Source of the DNA: G963677485 sp964519405
Lineage (GTDB): Bacteria; Armatimonadota; HRBIN16
Length of the DNA stretch: 64,000 nucleotides
Direction of reading: 5' to 3'
Assembly: GCA_964519405.1 (NCBI GenBank)
Contig: CAZFLA010000004.1
Location: forward strand, 10,738-74,737
Made by a program: the position numbers and the translations under genes. This document shows positions 1-9,174 of the stretch, one piece after another (the stretch's first letter is position 1; each line of letters opens with the position of its first letter). The notes under the pieces were generated by a model. That model saw only the letters and a program-made list of their open reading frames with translations. It was not told where the DNA came from and made no database searches.

Positions 1-1365
1 CGCCGCAATCGCAGCATCGATAACTTGTTGATCTGTAGCCGACGGACACCCATAAGCGATATTGTCCCGGATAGTACCTGCAAATAACATAGTTTCTTGC
101 GGCACTATGCCGATTTGTTTACGCAGCGACGAGAGCAACACATGCCTAGTATCTATCCCGTCGATCGTCACGCGGCCATTTGTCGGTTTATAAAACCTTG
201 GTATGAGGTCTGCCATGGTGCTTTTGCCTGATCCGCTGGGACCAACCAGTGCCACCATGCTTCCAGGCTTCATAGAGAAACACACATCACGCAGTATCTC
301 TGTGTCCTGATTGTAGGAAAAACAGACGTGATCAAAACAGATATCACCTTTGATTAGTGGCATCGGCTGAGCTTTCGGATCATCAAGGTCGTCGGCAGGC
401 TGATTGATGATATCGCGGAATATACGCTCCGCGGCAGCCAATACCTGCTGCATCGTGCTATTCAAGCCACCGATCTGCTGCATACTCTGTGCGACCAAGT
501 TCAACATCAACAAGAATGAGGCAAGGTCACCAAAGGTCAGCTGATTCTCAACAATCAGCCGGCCGCCCATCCACAATACGAACGCGATACCAATAGCTCC
601 GATCTGTTCCACTAATGGCTTCAGTGTGGCCATCGCCACCACGCCCTGCATCGTCGCTCGATATGCGCTGTAGTTCTGTTGCTTGAACTTGTCTATTTCG
701 CGCGGTTCAGCAGTAAATGCTTTGATGACACGGATACCAGCAATACACTCCTGCATAGTAGCAGTTACATCTTCAAGTCTTCGCTGCGATATCGCTGTAA
801 TCTTGCGGATTCGCTTACCAATCAGCCGGATAGTCCAAGCCATACATGGCACAATGAACAACGCAATAAGCGCCAGCTTCCAGGAATAGTAGAAGAGCAT
901 CACTAATCCGCCGACGGCTCCAACTGGTGATGCTACCATATCTTTAAGCAGGTTGCCGCCATTTGATATGGCGTTGATATCATTAGTTAAGAGCGATATC
1001 AACCCGCCAGTTCGCCGTTGGCTGTAATAGCTTAGTGGCAGCGACTGTAGGTGTGTGAATACCCTGTCACGCAGGTCTTTCGTGAACCTGTTGGTAGCTA
1101 ACTGCAGCCAATACATATGTCCGAACGTAAACACAAACTTCAGCAAGAAACCAAAAAGCACGATAAGACAGGTTCGGTTAAGTATGCTAATATCTTTGCT
1201 AATAGTGGAAGCATCGACCACTGACTTGGTCTGAGTAAGGATCCTAATGTTGATAAGCTGGGCAAGCCCCGCACATACCAGGCCCAAGATGACGAACCTG
1301 AGATGCGGTTTCATGCCTCGCCACAGCTCTTTTTTTAGTGTTTTATCCAATCTATTATTATTCAC
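1..1365 (-). CDS. msbA: MsbA-like lipid ABC exporter, C-terminus cut by window edge
   Basis: This is a half-size ABC exporter (membrane domain fused to ATPase) that probably flips lipid A-core across the inner membrane. The GTG start at 1365 overlaps the lpxB stop as GTGA, so the two are translationally coupled. 455 codons lie in the window. After a hydrophobic membrane domain comes a Walker A, GPSGSGKST, near residue 373-382, which is where MsbA carries it, and then a Q-loop region (VPQETMLFAG). The signature motif, Walker B and H-loop lie beyond position 1. Its place after lpxB is the main reason for calling it lipid A flippase rather than a drug exporter. A second exporter of the same family lies at 15705-17444, so the gene symbol rests on context. 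Confidence 0.8.
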   Translation of the reverse strand, partial: MNNNRLDKTLKKELWRGMKPHLRFVILGLVCAGLAQLINIRILTQTKSVVDASTISKDISILNRTCLIVLFGFLLKFVFTFGHMYWLQLATNRFTKDLRDRVFTHLQSLPLSYYSQRRTGGLISLLTNDINAISNGGNLLKDMVASPVGAVGGLVMLFYYSWKLALIALFIVPCMAWTIRLIGKRIRKITAISQRRLEDVTATMQECIAGIRVIKAFTAEPREIDKFKQQNYSAYRATMQGVVAMATLKPLVEQIGAIGIAFVLWMGGRLIVENQLTFGDLASFLLMLNLVAQSMQQIGGLNSTMQQVLAAAERIFRDIINQPADDLDDPKAQPMPLIKGDICFDHVCFSYNQDTEILRDVCFSMKPGSMVALVGPSGSGKSTMADLIPRFYKPTNGRVTIDGIDTRHVLLSSLRKQIGIVPQETMLFAGTIRDNIAYGCPSATDQQVIDAAIAA

Positions 1366-2528
1366 TTAGACGTAGAAATGCTCCTCATTGTAGCCTTCTG
1401 CATGTGCTGAACAATCATCTCGGCAGCCCTCAAAGTCGCACCGGGTTGACCCAATGCAGCTCGTATTTCATAAAACGCTTCTTTTTGAGCGTTTGCGCCT
1501 TTGGTTTCAGGCCATATGTTTTCGCTCTCCGCAAGCAATCTTGCGGGGCTCGCATCGCTCTGCACTAGCTCAGGTATCACTTTGCGCTCACATATTAAGT
1601 TCGGCATACCAAACATAGTGATTTTATTCTTCAGCAGATTATATTCAAACTCTAGCAGTTTTGATCCTCGATACATAATAATCATCGGAGTTCCGATCAC
1701 CGCAGCTTCGAGTGTTGCGGTACCGCTGCAGCTCCATAGTAGATCTGATGCACTCATTAAGCTGTGAGCTTTATTGCTCGCGACTACGGGAATTCCGGCG
1801 TTACTGCACAGTTTCTGAACCCATCTGAACTCCTTATCATTGCCAATAGCGGTTACTGCAACGGCCTCAGGATGGTGCTGCTGCAGGTATTTGAACGCCT
1901 GAAGCATCGCTGGCAGATTATGCCGAATTTCCTGATGTCTGCTGCCTGGCAATAAGCCAATCAACACCTTGTTATTGTCTATACCAATTGACTCAAGAAA
2001 TTGTTTCCGTGGTGTCACATCATTCAGTGTGTCTAGCATAGGATGGCCCAGGAAATGTGCCTCAACTTTATTACTCTTGAGGTGTGTTTCTGACCAAGGA
2101 AAAGGGGTTATAACAAGATCGGTGTAATGTGCGAGATCGCACTTTGAAGTGGGATTTTTACGCCAGCTGCTTGGTGGATAGTAATAATAAACTGCACCAC
2201 CAACCCAACGTTTATACCACTGTGCCAAACGTGTATTAAAAGCACCGTAGTCGACCAGCAGTAATGCATCTGGGCGTGTGATGTACAATCTAGCCCTTAC
2301 TAACAGCGATATCATCCAGATTAAAGGAAGTCTTTGGATAGCTTCGACAAACCCAATGGTTCCCCACCGACTGGTGTCATACCATACATCGACAGATTCC
2401 TGCCGAAGTTTGCTTCCGCCAATTCCCACAAACCGCATCTGCGGATAAAGATCGTAGATTTTATGGACTAGCCTTGCACAGGCCCCATCTCCACTGGCTT
2501 CACCCGCAGAACAAAACAGAGTTGGCAT
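1362..2528 (-). CDS. lpxB: Lipid-A-disaccharide synthase LpxB
   Basis: This GT19 enzyme joins UDP-2,3-diacylglucosamine and lipid X to make the tetraacyl disaccharide of lipid A, at the inner face of the inner membrane. The 388 aa match the family length. The N-terminus has the family motif CSAGEASGDG, and mid-protein is GLLPGSRHQEI, the nucleotide-sugar binding loop of the GT-B fold. The ATG at 2528 follows the lpxA stop by one base (TAGAATG). Its own stop overlaps the exporter start. It is part of a continuous lpx cluster, so the assignment is firm. Confidence 0.95.
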   Translation of the reverse strand: MPTLFCSAGEASGDGACARLVHKIYDLYPQMRFVGIGGSKLRQESVDVWYDTSRWGTIGFVEAIQRLPLIWMISLLVRARLYITRPDALLLVDYGAFNTRLAQWYKRWVGGAVYYYYPPSSWRKNPTSKCDLAHYTDLVITPFPWSETHLKSNKVEAHFLGHPMLDTLNDVTPRKQFLESIGIDNNKVLIGLLPGSRHQEIRHNLPAMLQAFKYLQQHHPEAVAVTAIGNDKEFRWVQKLCSNAGIPVVASNKAHSLMSASDLLWSCSGTATLEAAVIGTPMIIMYRGSKLLEFEYNLLKNKITMFGMPNLICERKVIPELVQSDASPARLLAESENIWPETKGANAQKEAFYEIRAALGQPGATLRAAEMIVQHMQKATMRSISTSK

Positions 2529-2529
2529 T

Positions 2530-3366
2530 CTACTTCTGTCGGCGAGGATCTAGGGCACGTCCGCCAAATCCGTTGCGAATGCCTTTCATGTAGTCAAGCA
2601 AGTAATCGCGTTCTGGACTAGGCTCGATGACCTCTTCAATGGCATCAATCGCTTGCGACATATTCAGCTTGCTGCGGTATAGCAATTTATACGCTTGTCG
2701 CAGACCAGCCCGGGTAGCGGAATCAATCTGGTTGCGTCGTAAACCAATCGTGTTTAGATCCAAGATTTCCAATGGACGTCCATCACCCAACATAAATGGA
2801 GGTACATCCTGCACAACCTTGGACATTCCACCAATCATCGAAAGCTTGCCTATACGGGTAAACTGGTGAACACCAACCATACCGCCAAACACAACATTGT
2901 CTTCAACCACAACGTGCCCGCTAAGCCCTGCTTGGTTGGAAATGTTGATGTGGTTACCAACAGTACAGTTGTGTCCAATATGGCAGTAGCTCATGATCAT
3001 GTTGTGATTACCAATGGTTGTAGAACACCCTTCACCGGTCGCACGATGGATCGTTACGAATTCGCGAATGATATTGTAATCACCAATGACAAGCGATGTA
3101 GGTTCATCTGAATACTTGGTATCCTGCGGGTCACCGCCTAGGGCTGCTGATGAATGTATCTGGTTGAACTTGCCGATGGTTGTCCATTTATCAATGACAA
3201 CCTGTGACCTTAGGATGGTGCCTTCCCCAATGCTGCAGTCCTGACCGACATAGCAAAATGGGCCCACTTTTACATTGGCGCCAATAGTTGCCATGGGGTG
3301 GATAACAGCGGTAGGGTGAATTTCCGCTGTAGGATGGATGTTTGGTAAACCTGAATCAGTACTCAC
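2530..3366 (-). CDS. lpxA: UDP-N-acetylglucosamine acyltransferase LpxA
   Basis: LpxA performs the first step of lipid A synthesis, moving a 3-hydroxyacyl chain from ACP to the 3-OH of UDP-GlcNAc. The 278 aa protein is built from hexapeptide repeats of a left-handed beta helix, beginning IHPTAEIHPTAVIHP. The catalytic His sits in CHIGHNC, and the segment around GVHQFTRIGKLSMIGG is typical of LpxA rather than LpxD. The C-terminal alpha-helical region is present. The start is GTG, sharing one base with the fabZ stop (TAGTG). The gene order fabZ-lpxA-lpxB is widely conserved. Confidence 0.95.
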   Translation of the reverse strand: MSTDSGLPNIHPTAEIHPTAVIHPMATIGANVKVGPFCYVGQDCSIGEGTILRSQVVIDKWTTIGKFNQIHSSAALGGDPQDTKYSDEPTSLVIGDYNIIREFVTIHRATGEGCSTTIGNHNMIMSYCHIGHNCTVGNHINISNQAGLSGHVVVEDNVVFGGMVGVHQFTRIGKLSMIGGMSKVVQDVPPFMLGDGRPLEILDLNTIGLRRNQIDSATRAGLRQAYKLLYRSKLNMSQAIDAIEEVIEPSPERDYLLDYMKGIRNGFGGRALDPRRQK

Positions 3367-3857
3367 TACTCTGCGCCGCCTTCTTCTTCATCATCTTGTT
3401 TATTTGGCTCTACTGCCGGAGGATCAATTAGTGAGAACATCATCTCAGCCTCAACAACAACATCGCCATCCACTTTTCCGATGCAACTCACTTTTCCATT
3501 GCGTCCGCGGAAACGCAGCACGGTAACTTCAGAAATGAGAGTGTCGCCAGGCACTACAGGTTTTCGGAACTTCACATTGTCTATACCAGTGAGAAACGTC
3601 AGTTTACCTTTCTGGTCAGGTAATGCCAGCAACATAACACCACCAACCTGAGCCATCGCCTCTAGCAGTAATACGCCAGGCATAATCGCTTTTTGCGGAA
3701 AGTGGCCGTTGAATACGTCCTCATTGACGGTTATATTTTTGAGCCCTACAGCTCTCTTACCAGGATCCATCTCCAGTATGCGGTCAACCAACAGCATAGG
3801 AAACCTATGTGGTAAGATCGTCTTTAGATACTCTACATCGTAGAGATAGTTTGCCAT
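3366..3857 (-). CDS. fabZ: 3-hydroxyacyl-ACP dehydratase FabZ
   Basis: FabZ dehydrates 3-hydroxyacyl-ACP in fatty acid elongation and competes with LpxA for the same substrate. The 163 aa hot-dog protein shows HRFPMLLVDR and GHFPQKAIMPGVLLLEAMAQ, which hold the catalytic His and Glu. The C-terminal 15 or so residues are acidic (DDEEEGG) and extend beyond the usual core. A GGAGG lies about 11 bases before the ATG at 3857. It is a stand-alone protein here; in some phyla it is fused to LpxC, which sits just upstream. It is co-transcribed with the lpx genes. Confidence 0.95.
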   Translation of the reverse strand: MANYLYDVEYLKTILPHRFPMLLVDRILEMDPGKRAVGLKNITVNEDVFNGHFPQKAIMPGVLLLEAMAQVGGVMLLALPDQKGKLTFLTGIDNVKFRKPVVPGDTLISEVTVLRFRGRNGKVSCIGKVDGDVVVEAEMMFSLIDPPAVEPNKQDDEEEGGAE

Positions 3858-3876
3858 GATGATAACATCCTCCAGT

Positions 3877-4704
3877 TTACGGTTCGATTATCTCAGAATT
3901 ATCTAGGATCGCCCGCGCTAGTGCTGTGTTGAGGCGATGACTAGGATATACCGTTACGACGTGAACATTGGCTTGTCCGCCAATAAGGTTCATATCGCCC
4001 AGCATATCTAGTAGTTTATGCCTTAACACTTCGTCGTGGTACCGCAACGGTGAACTATATCTATCACGATAGATAACCAATGCGTTGTCAAGACTACCAC
4101 CTTTTGCCAAGCCTGCTGCTAGCAACTGCTCCACCTCTTCTATAAATCCAAAGGTGCGTGCAGAAGCGACCTCAGCCCGGTAATCCAATTTGTCACACAC
4201 TACATCCTCAGCTTGTAACCCTATCATTGGGTGGTCAAAGTATGTAGTCATGCTAACTGAATAGCAGTCAGCCGGGAAAGCCCACGCAGAGCTATCCCCA
4301 CATTGCATTTTAACAGGAACACGCAGACGGCGCCGAACTATTGGCAATTCTTGCCGGCATTTACCGGCTTCATCAAGAATTTTGCACCAGCTTTCCGCAC
4401 TGCCATCTAGTATAGGCATCTCACAACCGTTCACTTCAACAGCCATATTGTCTATGCCCATTCCCCATGCGGCACTCATTAAATGTTCAACAGTGCTGAG
4501 AGATGCATCGCCTTGCACCAGTGTTGTGCATCTTGTGGTTGTTCCCACATTGTGCGCTGAAGCTTGAATAACACCATTTTGTGTGATGAATGATATCCCC
4601 GCACCCGCTGGGGCAGGATGCAATACTACCGTGTTTTCAGTCCCTGTGTGAATTCCTAAACCTTGAATTGATACCGACTTCGCGATACTCGTTTGTAGTC
4701 TCAT
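3877..4704 (-). CDS. lpxC: UDP-3-O-acyl-N-acetylglucosamine deacetylase LpxC
   Basis: LpxC is the zinc deacetylase that commits UDP-GlcNAc to lipid A. The 275 aa protein has the expected two-domain motifs: STVEHLMSAAWG, with a zinc-ligand His, and LRHKLLDMLGD near residue 230, with the second zinc His and a zinc-binding Asp. SARTFGF and KGGSLDNALV are also family hallmarks. The ATG overlaps the lpxD stop (ATGA), so translation is coupled. It is slightly shorter than the roughly 300 aa E. coli enzyme, without visible loss of active-site segments. Confidence 0.95.
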   Translation of the reverse strand: MRLQTSIAKSVSIQGLGIHTGTENTVVLHPAPAGAGISFITQNGVIQASAHNVGTTTRCTTLVQGDASLSTVEHLMSAAWGMGIDNMAVEVNGCEMPILDGSAESWCKILDEAGKCRQELPIVRRRLRVPVKMQCGDSSAWAFPADCYSVSMTTYFDHPMIGLQAEDVVCDKLDYRAEVASARTFGFIEEVEQLLAAGLAKGGSLDNALVIYRDRYSSPLRYHDEVLRHKLLDMLGDMNLIGGQANVHVVTVYPSHRLNTALARAILDNSEIIEP

Positions 4705-5738
4705 TCGTTGATTTTACTCTGTATCTCGTTAACTGCTTTTTCGAGTTCTCTCAGTTTTTTTAGCATTTCGGGAAGGCGCATCCTTGCCGCCTCTATTCGC
4801 ATCTCTTCGGAATGCTTGATAGCAGGATAACCAAGGTATCTCCCACCGCCATCGATGTTTCTGCTTACTACAGCGCATGCACCTACAATCGCACCATCGC
4901 CGACGGTTATGTTGTCGGTGATCCCTACCTTACCTGCAAGCACCACACCATCACCAAGTTTGGAGCTGCCTGCTATGCCTACCTGAGCGACTATTAAGCA
5001 GAGTTTACCAACCTGCACATTATGAGCTATGTGAACCTGGTTGTCGACTTTTGTACCCATACCAACTCGAGTATTACCGGTCTTTGCACGGTCTATACAC
5101 ACGCTCGCTCCAAGTTCCACATCGGATTCTATATAAACCCCGCCTATATGCGGGATGCGCATATGCTCGCGTCCTGTGAACTGGTAGCCATACCCATCCG
5201 CACCAAGCACACAGCCAGGCCCGATGATCACTCTGTCTTCAAGTGTCACCCCGTCCATGATAACTGCGTTTGGATATATCACACATTCGTTGCCGATCTT
5301 TGTGTCTACACCGATATATACGCCTGCATATACCACAGTATTATTACCAATGGTCACATAGTCTTCAATAACAGCATTTGCCCCAACTGATACACCTTGG
5401 CCCAAGGTTGCATTATCAGAAATGGTCGCTGTAGGATGTATTCCAGTGATGTGTTTTGGACGTTGACTAAAGATGTTAAGCAAGCTGATAAAAGCTTGTT
5501 TGGGTTCAGTAACAACTAAAAGCGGCTTTGTTACGGGTTCATCGGGTTGTTCACCAACCATCACTGCAGCGCATTGGGTTTGCAACGCTTGTTTTAGGTA
5601 TTTACTAGATTCTGCATAAGTAAGGTCGTTGCTGCTGGATAACTCAACGGCTGATAACCCCGTGATATTAACATCCGAACCAATGATTTCTCCGTGAAGC
5701 ATCTCTGCTAGCTCAGACAAACGATACTGTTTACTCAT
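4701..5738 (-). CDS. lpxD: UDP-3-O-acylglucosamine N-acyltransferase LpxD
   Basis: LpxD adds the second, N-linked hydroxyacyl chain in lipid A synthesis. An N-terminal uridine-binding domain (about residues 1-100) is followed by a long run of hexapeptide repeats. The active-site segment HIAHNVQVG is present, and a C-terminal helical tail ends in a short coiled coil (LPEMLKKLRELEKAV). I place the start at the ATG at 5738: it overlaps the upstream TGA as ATGA and has GGGGAG about 7 bases before it. A GTG two codons upstream is possible. The stop overlaps lpxC. Confidence 0.93.
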   Translation of the reverse strand: MSKQYRLSELAEMLHGEIIGSDVNITGLSAVELSSSNDLTYAESSKYLKQALQTQCAAVMVGEQPDEPVTKPLLVVTEPKQAFISLLNIFSQRPKHITGIHPTATISDNATLGQGVSVGANAVIEDYVTIGNNTVVYAGVYIGVDTKIGNECVIYPNAVIMDGVTLEDRVIIGPGCVLGADGYGYQFTGREHMRIPHIGGVYIESDVELGASVCIDRAKTGNTRVGMGTKVDNQVHIAHNVQVGKLCLIVAQVGIAGSSKLGDGVVLAGKVGITDNITVGDGAIVGACAVVSRNIDGGGRYLGYPAIKHSEEMRIEAARMRLPEMLKKLRELEKAVNEIQSKINE

Positions 5739-6730
5739 TTCCACTCCCCTTTTAACATGGTGATCACTTGAGGTGTCACATCGGTTCTTTTCTTACCAGG
5801 CTTCCATGCCACATCCCAACCTTTTCGGTCTGCAAGCTGCTTAATATTGAAGATGACGACCTTCGTGAGTACATCCTGTAAACTTGACTTCTCAACTTGA
5901 TACTGTTTCGGAATAATCATGGGCATCGCGATAACCGTTGATGATTGCTCAATAGATGAAGGAAATGCTTCACTTTTCCATGGGTTTTCCTGCTGCGTAA
6001 CCAGCGCGTATACGCTTTGTGACTGCACCCGACTATCGCTAATCATAGCAAGCCGTGTCATCTCCTGGTCGATCTGCCTTTGCAGATCAGTGTTCAGAGT
6101 GACAATACTATCTCTTGTACGAATTGATGCCTGCAAGGAATCTTCTTCGTATTTTTGTAGTGCAGCAGCAAATTCGCCTTCGGCTGCTTTTTGCTTAGGC
6201 AACAGCAGGTCGGAAAACTCAGTCCGTTCAGACACTAAACTTTTGTATCCGTCGTCATTGACACGCGTCTGGTTTAGTATTGGACGATGACGGGCAATGA
6301 TATCGGACAACCGACTATAGTAGCTCTGCATAATTCTTTCGGATTCGGGACCATACTCCTCGTATGCTAGCCGTTCCAGCCGATGGCGCTCATCAGCTAA
6401 GGCACTATCTTCTAACTTCCGTAGTCTTTGTGTCAGTCGATCCAGCCGCGTGCGGGCCTCATACCCCATTGCCGTATTGTCGTCAACAGGCGAAAAAGCG
6501 CCGCTAAGGTTCGCTTGCACCGCAGGCTCCACGACAGCCAGTTTGTCTTTAGGTTTCGCGTAACCTGCAGTGACATTCGAAGATTTGACAGGCTGTCCAT
6601 ATTCAGACAAAACGCGTGGCAGGTCTATATAGACCTGCACACGCGCTACTTCACTTCTCTTTTGGCAGCCGCAAGCAGCAATAACTGATGCGAGTGTCAG
6701 GATATGTAACAGCTTATTTCTGAGAACCAA
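5735..6730 (-). CDS. Skp/OmpH-like lipoprotein of the BamA-lpx cluster
   Basis: This 331 aa protein has no firm family name. It starts with a lipoprotein signal (hydrophobic stretch then IAACGC, with two possible Cys). After it comes a long, charged, probably coiled-coil region (about residues 85-230), then a C-terminal segment, RTDVTPQVITMLKG, preceded by a DxxxxP-like basic hairpin. That end resembles the C-terminus of Skp/OmpH, where it reads DITDEVIKxL; the neighbouring skp gene has NDITEEVIKRLG. I infer a membrane-tethered Skp-like periplasmic chaperone. The only start near the signal peptide is TTG at 6730, overlapping the skp gene by 17 bases; no clear ribosome site is visible. Confidence 0.7.
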   Translation of the reverse strand: MVLRNKLLHILTLASVIAACGCQKRSEVARVQVYIDLPRVLSEYGQPVKSSNVTAGYAKPKDKLAVVEPAVQANLSGAFSPVDDNTAMGYEARTRLDRLTQRLRKLEDSALADERHRLERLAYEEYGPESERIMQSYYSRLSDIIARHRPILNQTRVNDDGYKSLVSERTEFSDLLLPKQKAAEGEFAAALQKYEEDSLQASIRTRDSIVTLNTDLQRQIDQEMTRLAMISDSRVQSQSVYALVTQQENPWKSEAFPSSIEQSSTVIAMPMIIPKQYQVEKSSLQDVLTKVVIFNIKQLADRKGWDVAWKPGKKRTDVTPQVITMLKGEWK

Positions 6731-7343
6731 GCCGTTTAATCACTTCTTCAGTAATGTCATTGCTTGAATACAACACCGATTCTGGTGATATCGAGAAGAC
6801 GATCGTGTATTTCTTTTTAGATGCCACATCGTTGACTGCCGCTTTGACATCCAGCCACAGCTTGCGCTCTAAATTATCTTGAAATTGCTTCAATTGATCT
6901 GTTGCATCACTACGGTAGTCGTTAATATACTCCTTATTCACCTTCTCAATACTGGTCAGCTCATTAAGCCGCAGCTTTTCGGTGTCGGTCAACGGGTTCT
7001 TCTGACGAAGTATATTCAGTTCATCACTAAGCTTCTTGGAGCTATCTTTCAAAGCAACCAGACGGCTTTTCTGAGTGTCGTCAGGTTTTGCAGCGGCGCT
7101 GATAGTGACGTACTCTTTGTATTCGTCTTTAGTGAGCATCATGTTCTCTTGCATCCAGTCGAGTTGTAACTGGAAGAGAGCATGTTTATCACTTATCTGT
7201 TTATCAACATTGCGCATCTTGACGAGTGACTCGTTGACTTTCGCCAGATCTACAGCTCCGAACTGCTGTGCTTGAACTGCCATCGATATACCCAAGACCA
7301 TCATTATCGATACGATGACCTTCATTGGGTGACGCATTATCAT
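6714..7343 (-). CDS. skp: OmpH/Skp family periplasmic chaperone
   Basis: Skp-type chaperones hold unfolded outer-membrane proteins in the periplasm on the way to BamA. The 209 aa protein has a signal peptide (VIVSIMMVLGISMAVQAQQ), an opening FGAVDLAKV typical of the Skp body, a long charged helical hairpin, and the conserved end SSNDITEEVIKRL. It lies between bamA and lpxD, the classical place for this gene in Gram-negatives. A GGGGAG stands about 11 bases before the ATG at 7343. ATGs at codons 3 and 7 are alternatives. Confidence 0.88.
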   Translation of the reverse strand: MIMRHPMKVIVSIMMVLGISMAVQAQQFGAVDLAKVNESLVKMRNVDKQISDKHALFQLQLDWMQENMMLTKDEYKEYVTISAAAKPDDTQKSRLVALKDSSKKLSDELNILRQKNPLTDTEKLRLNELTSIEKVNKEYINDYRSDATDQLKQFQDNLERKLWLDVKAAVNDVASKKKYTIVFSISPESVLYSSNDITEEVIKRLGSQK

Positions 7344-7372
7344 TATTTCGCTATCTCCCCTTGCTGTCTTAT

Positions 7373-9116
7373 TTAGAAGACATTTCCAAAACTAAAGTGT
7401 GTTTGAGATCCCTCGTCACCAAAGCCAATATCAATCCTCATGGTGCCAATTGGCAGCTGGAATCTTACGCCTAATCCATAACCTATCTCAGGTTCGAATT
7501 TATCATGCTGCTTGTAATCAGCAAATCCACTGGTGCGCCAATCGCCGCCCCATGCATCACCGATATCTGTGAACAACACAAGCGATAAGGCTTTACTAAC
7601 GGGTTTCCTAAACTCAACTGATGACAGCAACATCCGAGATCCCCAAAGTCTGTCTTCAGCAAAACCGCGCAGTGTTTCAGAGCCACCAACAAAGAATTGC
7701 TCATAGAACGGTAGTGTTCCGTTTGTATACCCAGCTTGCAGACGAGTAGCTATTACAGAGCGCATATCGGTCTTTTCAATAGGCGGACGTTTGCCAATGG
7801 CGTAATATCTGCGTAGGTTGAGTTTAATCCGCTGATACTGAACGTCGCGTGCATCAAACCCATATCCTGCCTTTAGGTNNNNNNNNNNAGCCGCCGCCTA
7901 CCGGTTCAAAAGACCAGTCACGGGTATCGCGTGTCCATTCAGCACTTAGTGAATAGATTGTGCTGTCTTGCACTAAGAACTCGGCTGTGCTTGTATTGTC
8001 GATGTGCGAATCCGTGCCTTGTGTCCGCAGTGTCCACCGTAAGGTATCAGCGCGGCTCAGCGGAGTAGCCAGACTTACGCTAGCACCTTTACGTCGTTCG
8101 TAGTAGCCATTAGTTTCAGTAGTATTATCGGTTGAGTTAAGGCTTGTTCCGAACCGGTTATAAGCACTATCCCATGCACCAATGCTCAGCTCGGTTCCTT
8201 TCTTATCAATCCACGGGATCGTGTAGTAGGCTTCCAAACTGTCTTTGGAGGCACCGCCGCCAAATAGATATCGACCGTTGATTTTATGAGCCATACCACG
8301 GAAGTTACGATCTTCATATTCCAGAAGACCAAACAACTTGCTTGTTGCGTTATAACCTGCTCCAATGTTGAAGCTGGCTACTCGATCCTCAGTGACATTA
8401 ATGATGATCTTGATCTTATCTAGATCAGAACCAATTTCCCTTGTGTAGCTGAGGTCAGAAAACAACCGCAAAGCATGGATTTTATTAAGGTCCTGCTGCA
8501 TGGTTTGCGAGTTGAAGATGTCGCCAACCTTAGATCGCATCTCCCTAAGGATCACCATCTTCTTTGTTTTCTTAAGACCAACAAAGGTGATAGCTTCTAC
8601 ACGAACTTCCTTTAGAAGCAGTGTGATTTTGCTTGGGTCATTCTGGTCGAAACTGAAGGGCTCAACGAAAACTATGTTGCCCTTGTCCTCGTATTTGCGT
8701 TCCAACGCCCGATAGTCTTTAACAGCATTTTGCTGGTTAAATACCAGCCCCTGTTTGGTTAACAGCGAATCTGTGATTTCTTTAGTAGTAAAGACAGTAT
8801 TTCCAACAATCTTGATTTCGCTGACTTTAGGGAACTCGACAACTTTGATAATGAGCTCGATGCCGCCCTGTACTGCTTGTTGATCATACGATACTGCGCT
8901 GAATAAGCCCATCGCCTTTATCTGATCAACCGCAGCTGATGCCGCATCAGGTGTAAACTCGGTTCCCTCTAATTTACCAACCTGTGCCACAATAGCATCA
9001 TGGCTAACATTTTGGTTGCCCACAATACTAAAACTGACTATAGGCTCTGCCATGGCTATAGAAACGGTAAATAGAAGTGCTGCGATCGGTAATAGTCGTC
9101 TTATATAACCGCTCAT
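7373..9116 (-). CDS. bamA: Outer-membrane assembly factor BamA, interrupted by an assembly gap
   Basis: BamA is the barrel that inserts proteins into the outer membrane. After a signal peptide (LLPIAALLFTVSIAMA) come about three POTRA repeats (IVGNQNVSHDAI, KIVGNTVFTTKEI, TFVGLKKTKKMV) and the barrel. The C-terminus has the conserved GGSETLRGF loop and ends FSFGNVF with the terminal Phe of outer-membrane proteins. A 10-N gap at 7879-7888 splits it into two open frames. The reading frame rejoins if the true missing length is a multiple of three, so this is one gene and not a frameshift. I prefer the ATG at 9116, with GGAGG about 12 bases upstream. ATGs at 9164 and 9203 would overlong the signal sequence or overlap tamB. 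Confidence 0.88.
7879..7888. other. Assembly gap (10 N) inside bamA
   Basis: Ten Ns interrupt the start of the bamA barrel. The left codon frame ends at PVGGG and the right resumes at LKAGYGFDARD. With exactly 10 bases missing the frame would not rejoin, so the N count is a placeholder. Confidence 0.95.
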
Positions 9117-9174
9117 TCCAGGTCGGTTCCTCCACTGTCGTATATATTTTCTCACTACATTCATTTTACGGTCA

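Noticed and set aside
5022..5390. Plus-strand frame of 122 codons opposite lpxD
   Set aside because: The hexapeptide-repeat coding of lpxD creates periodic open frames on the other strand; no start signal or family resemblance.
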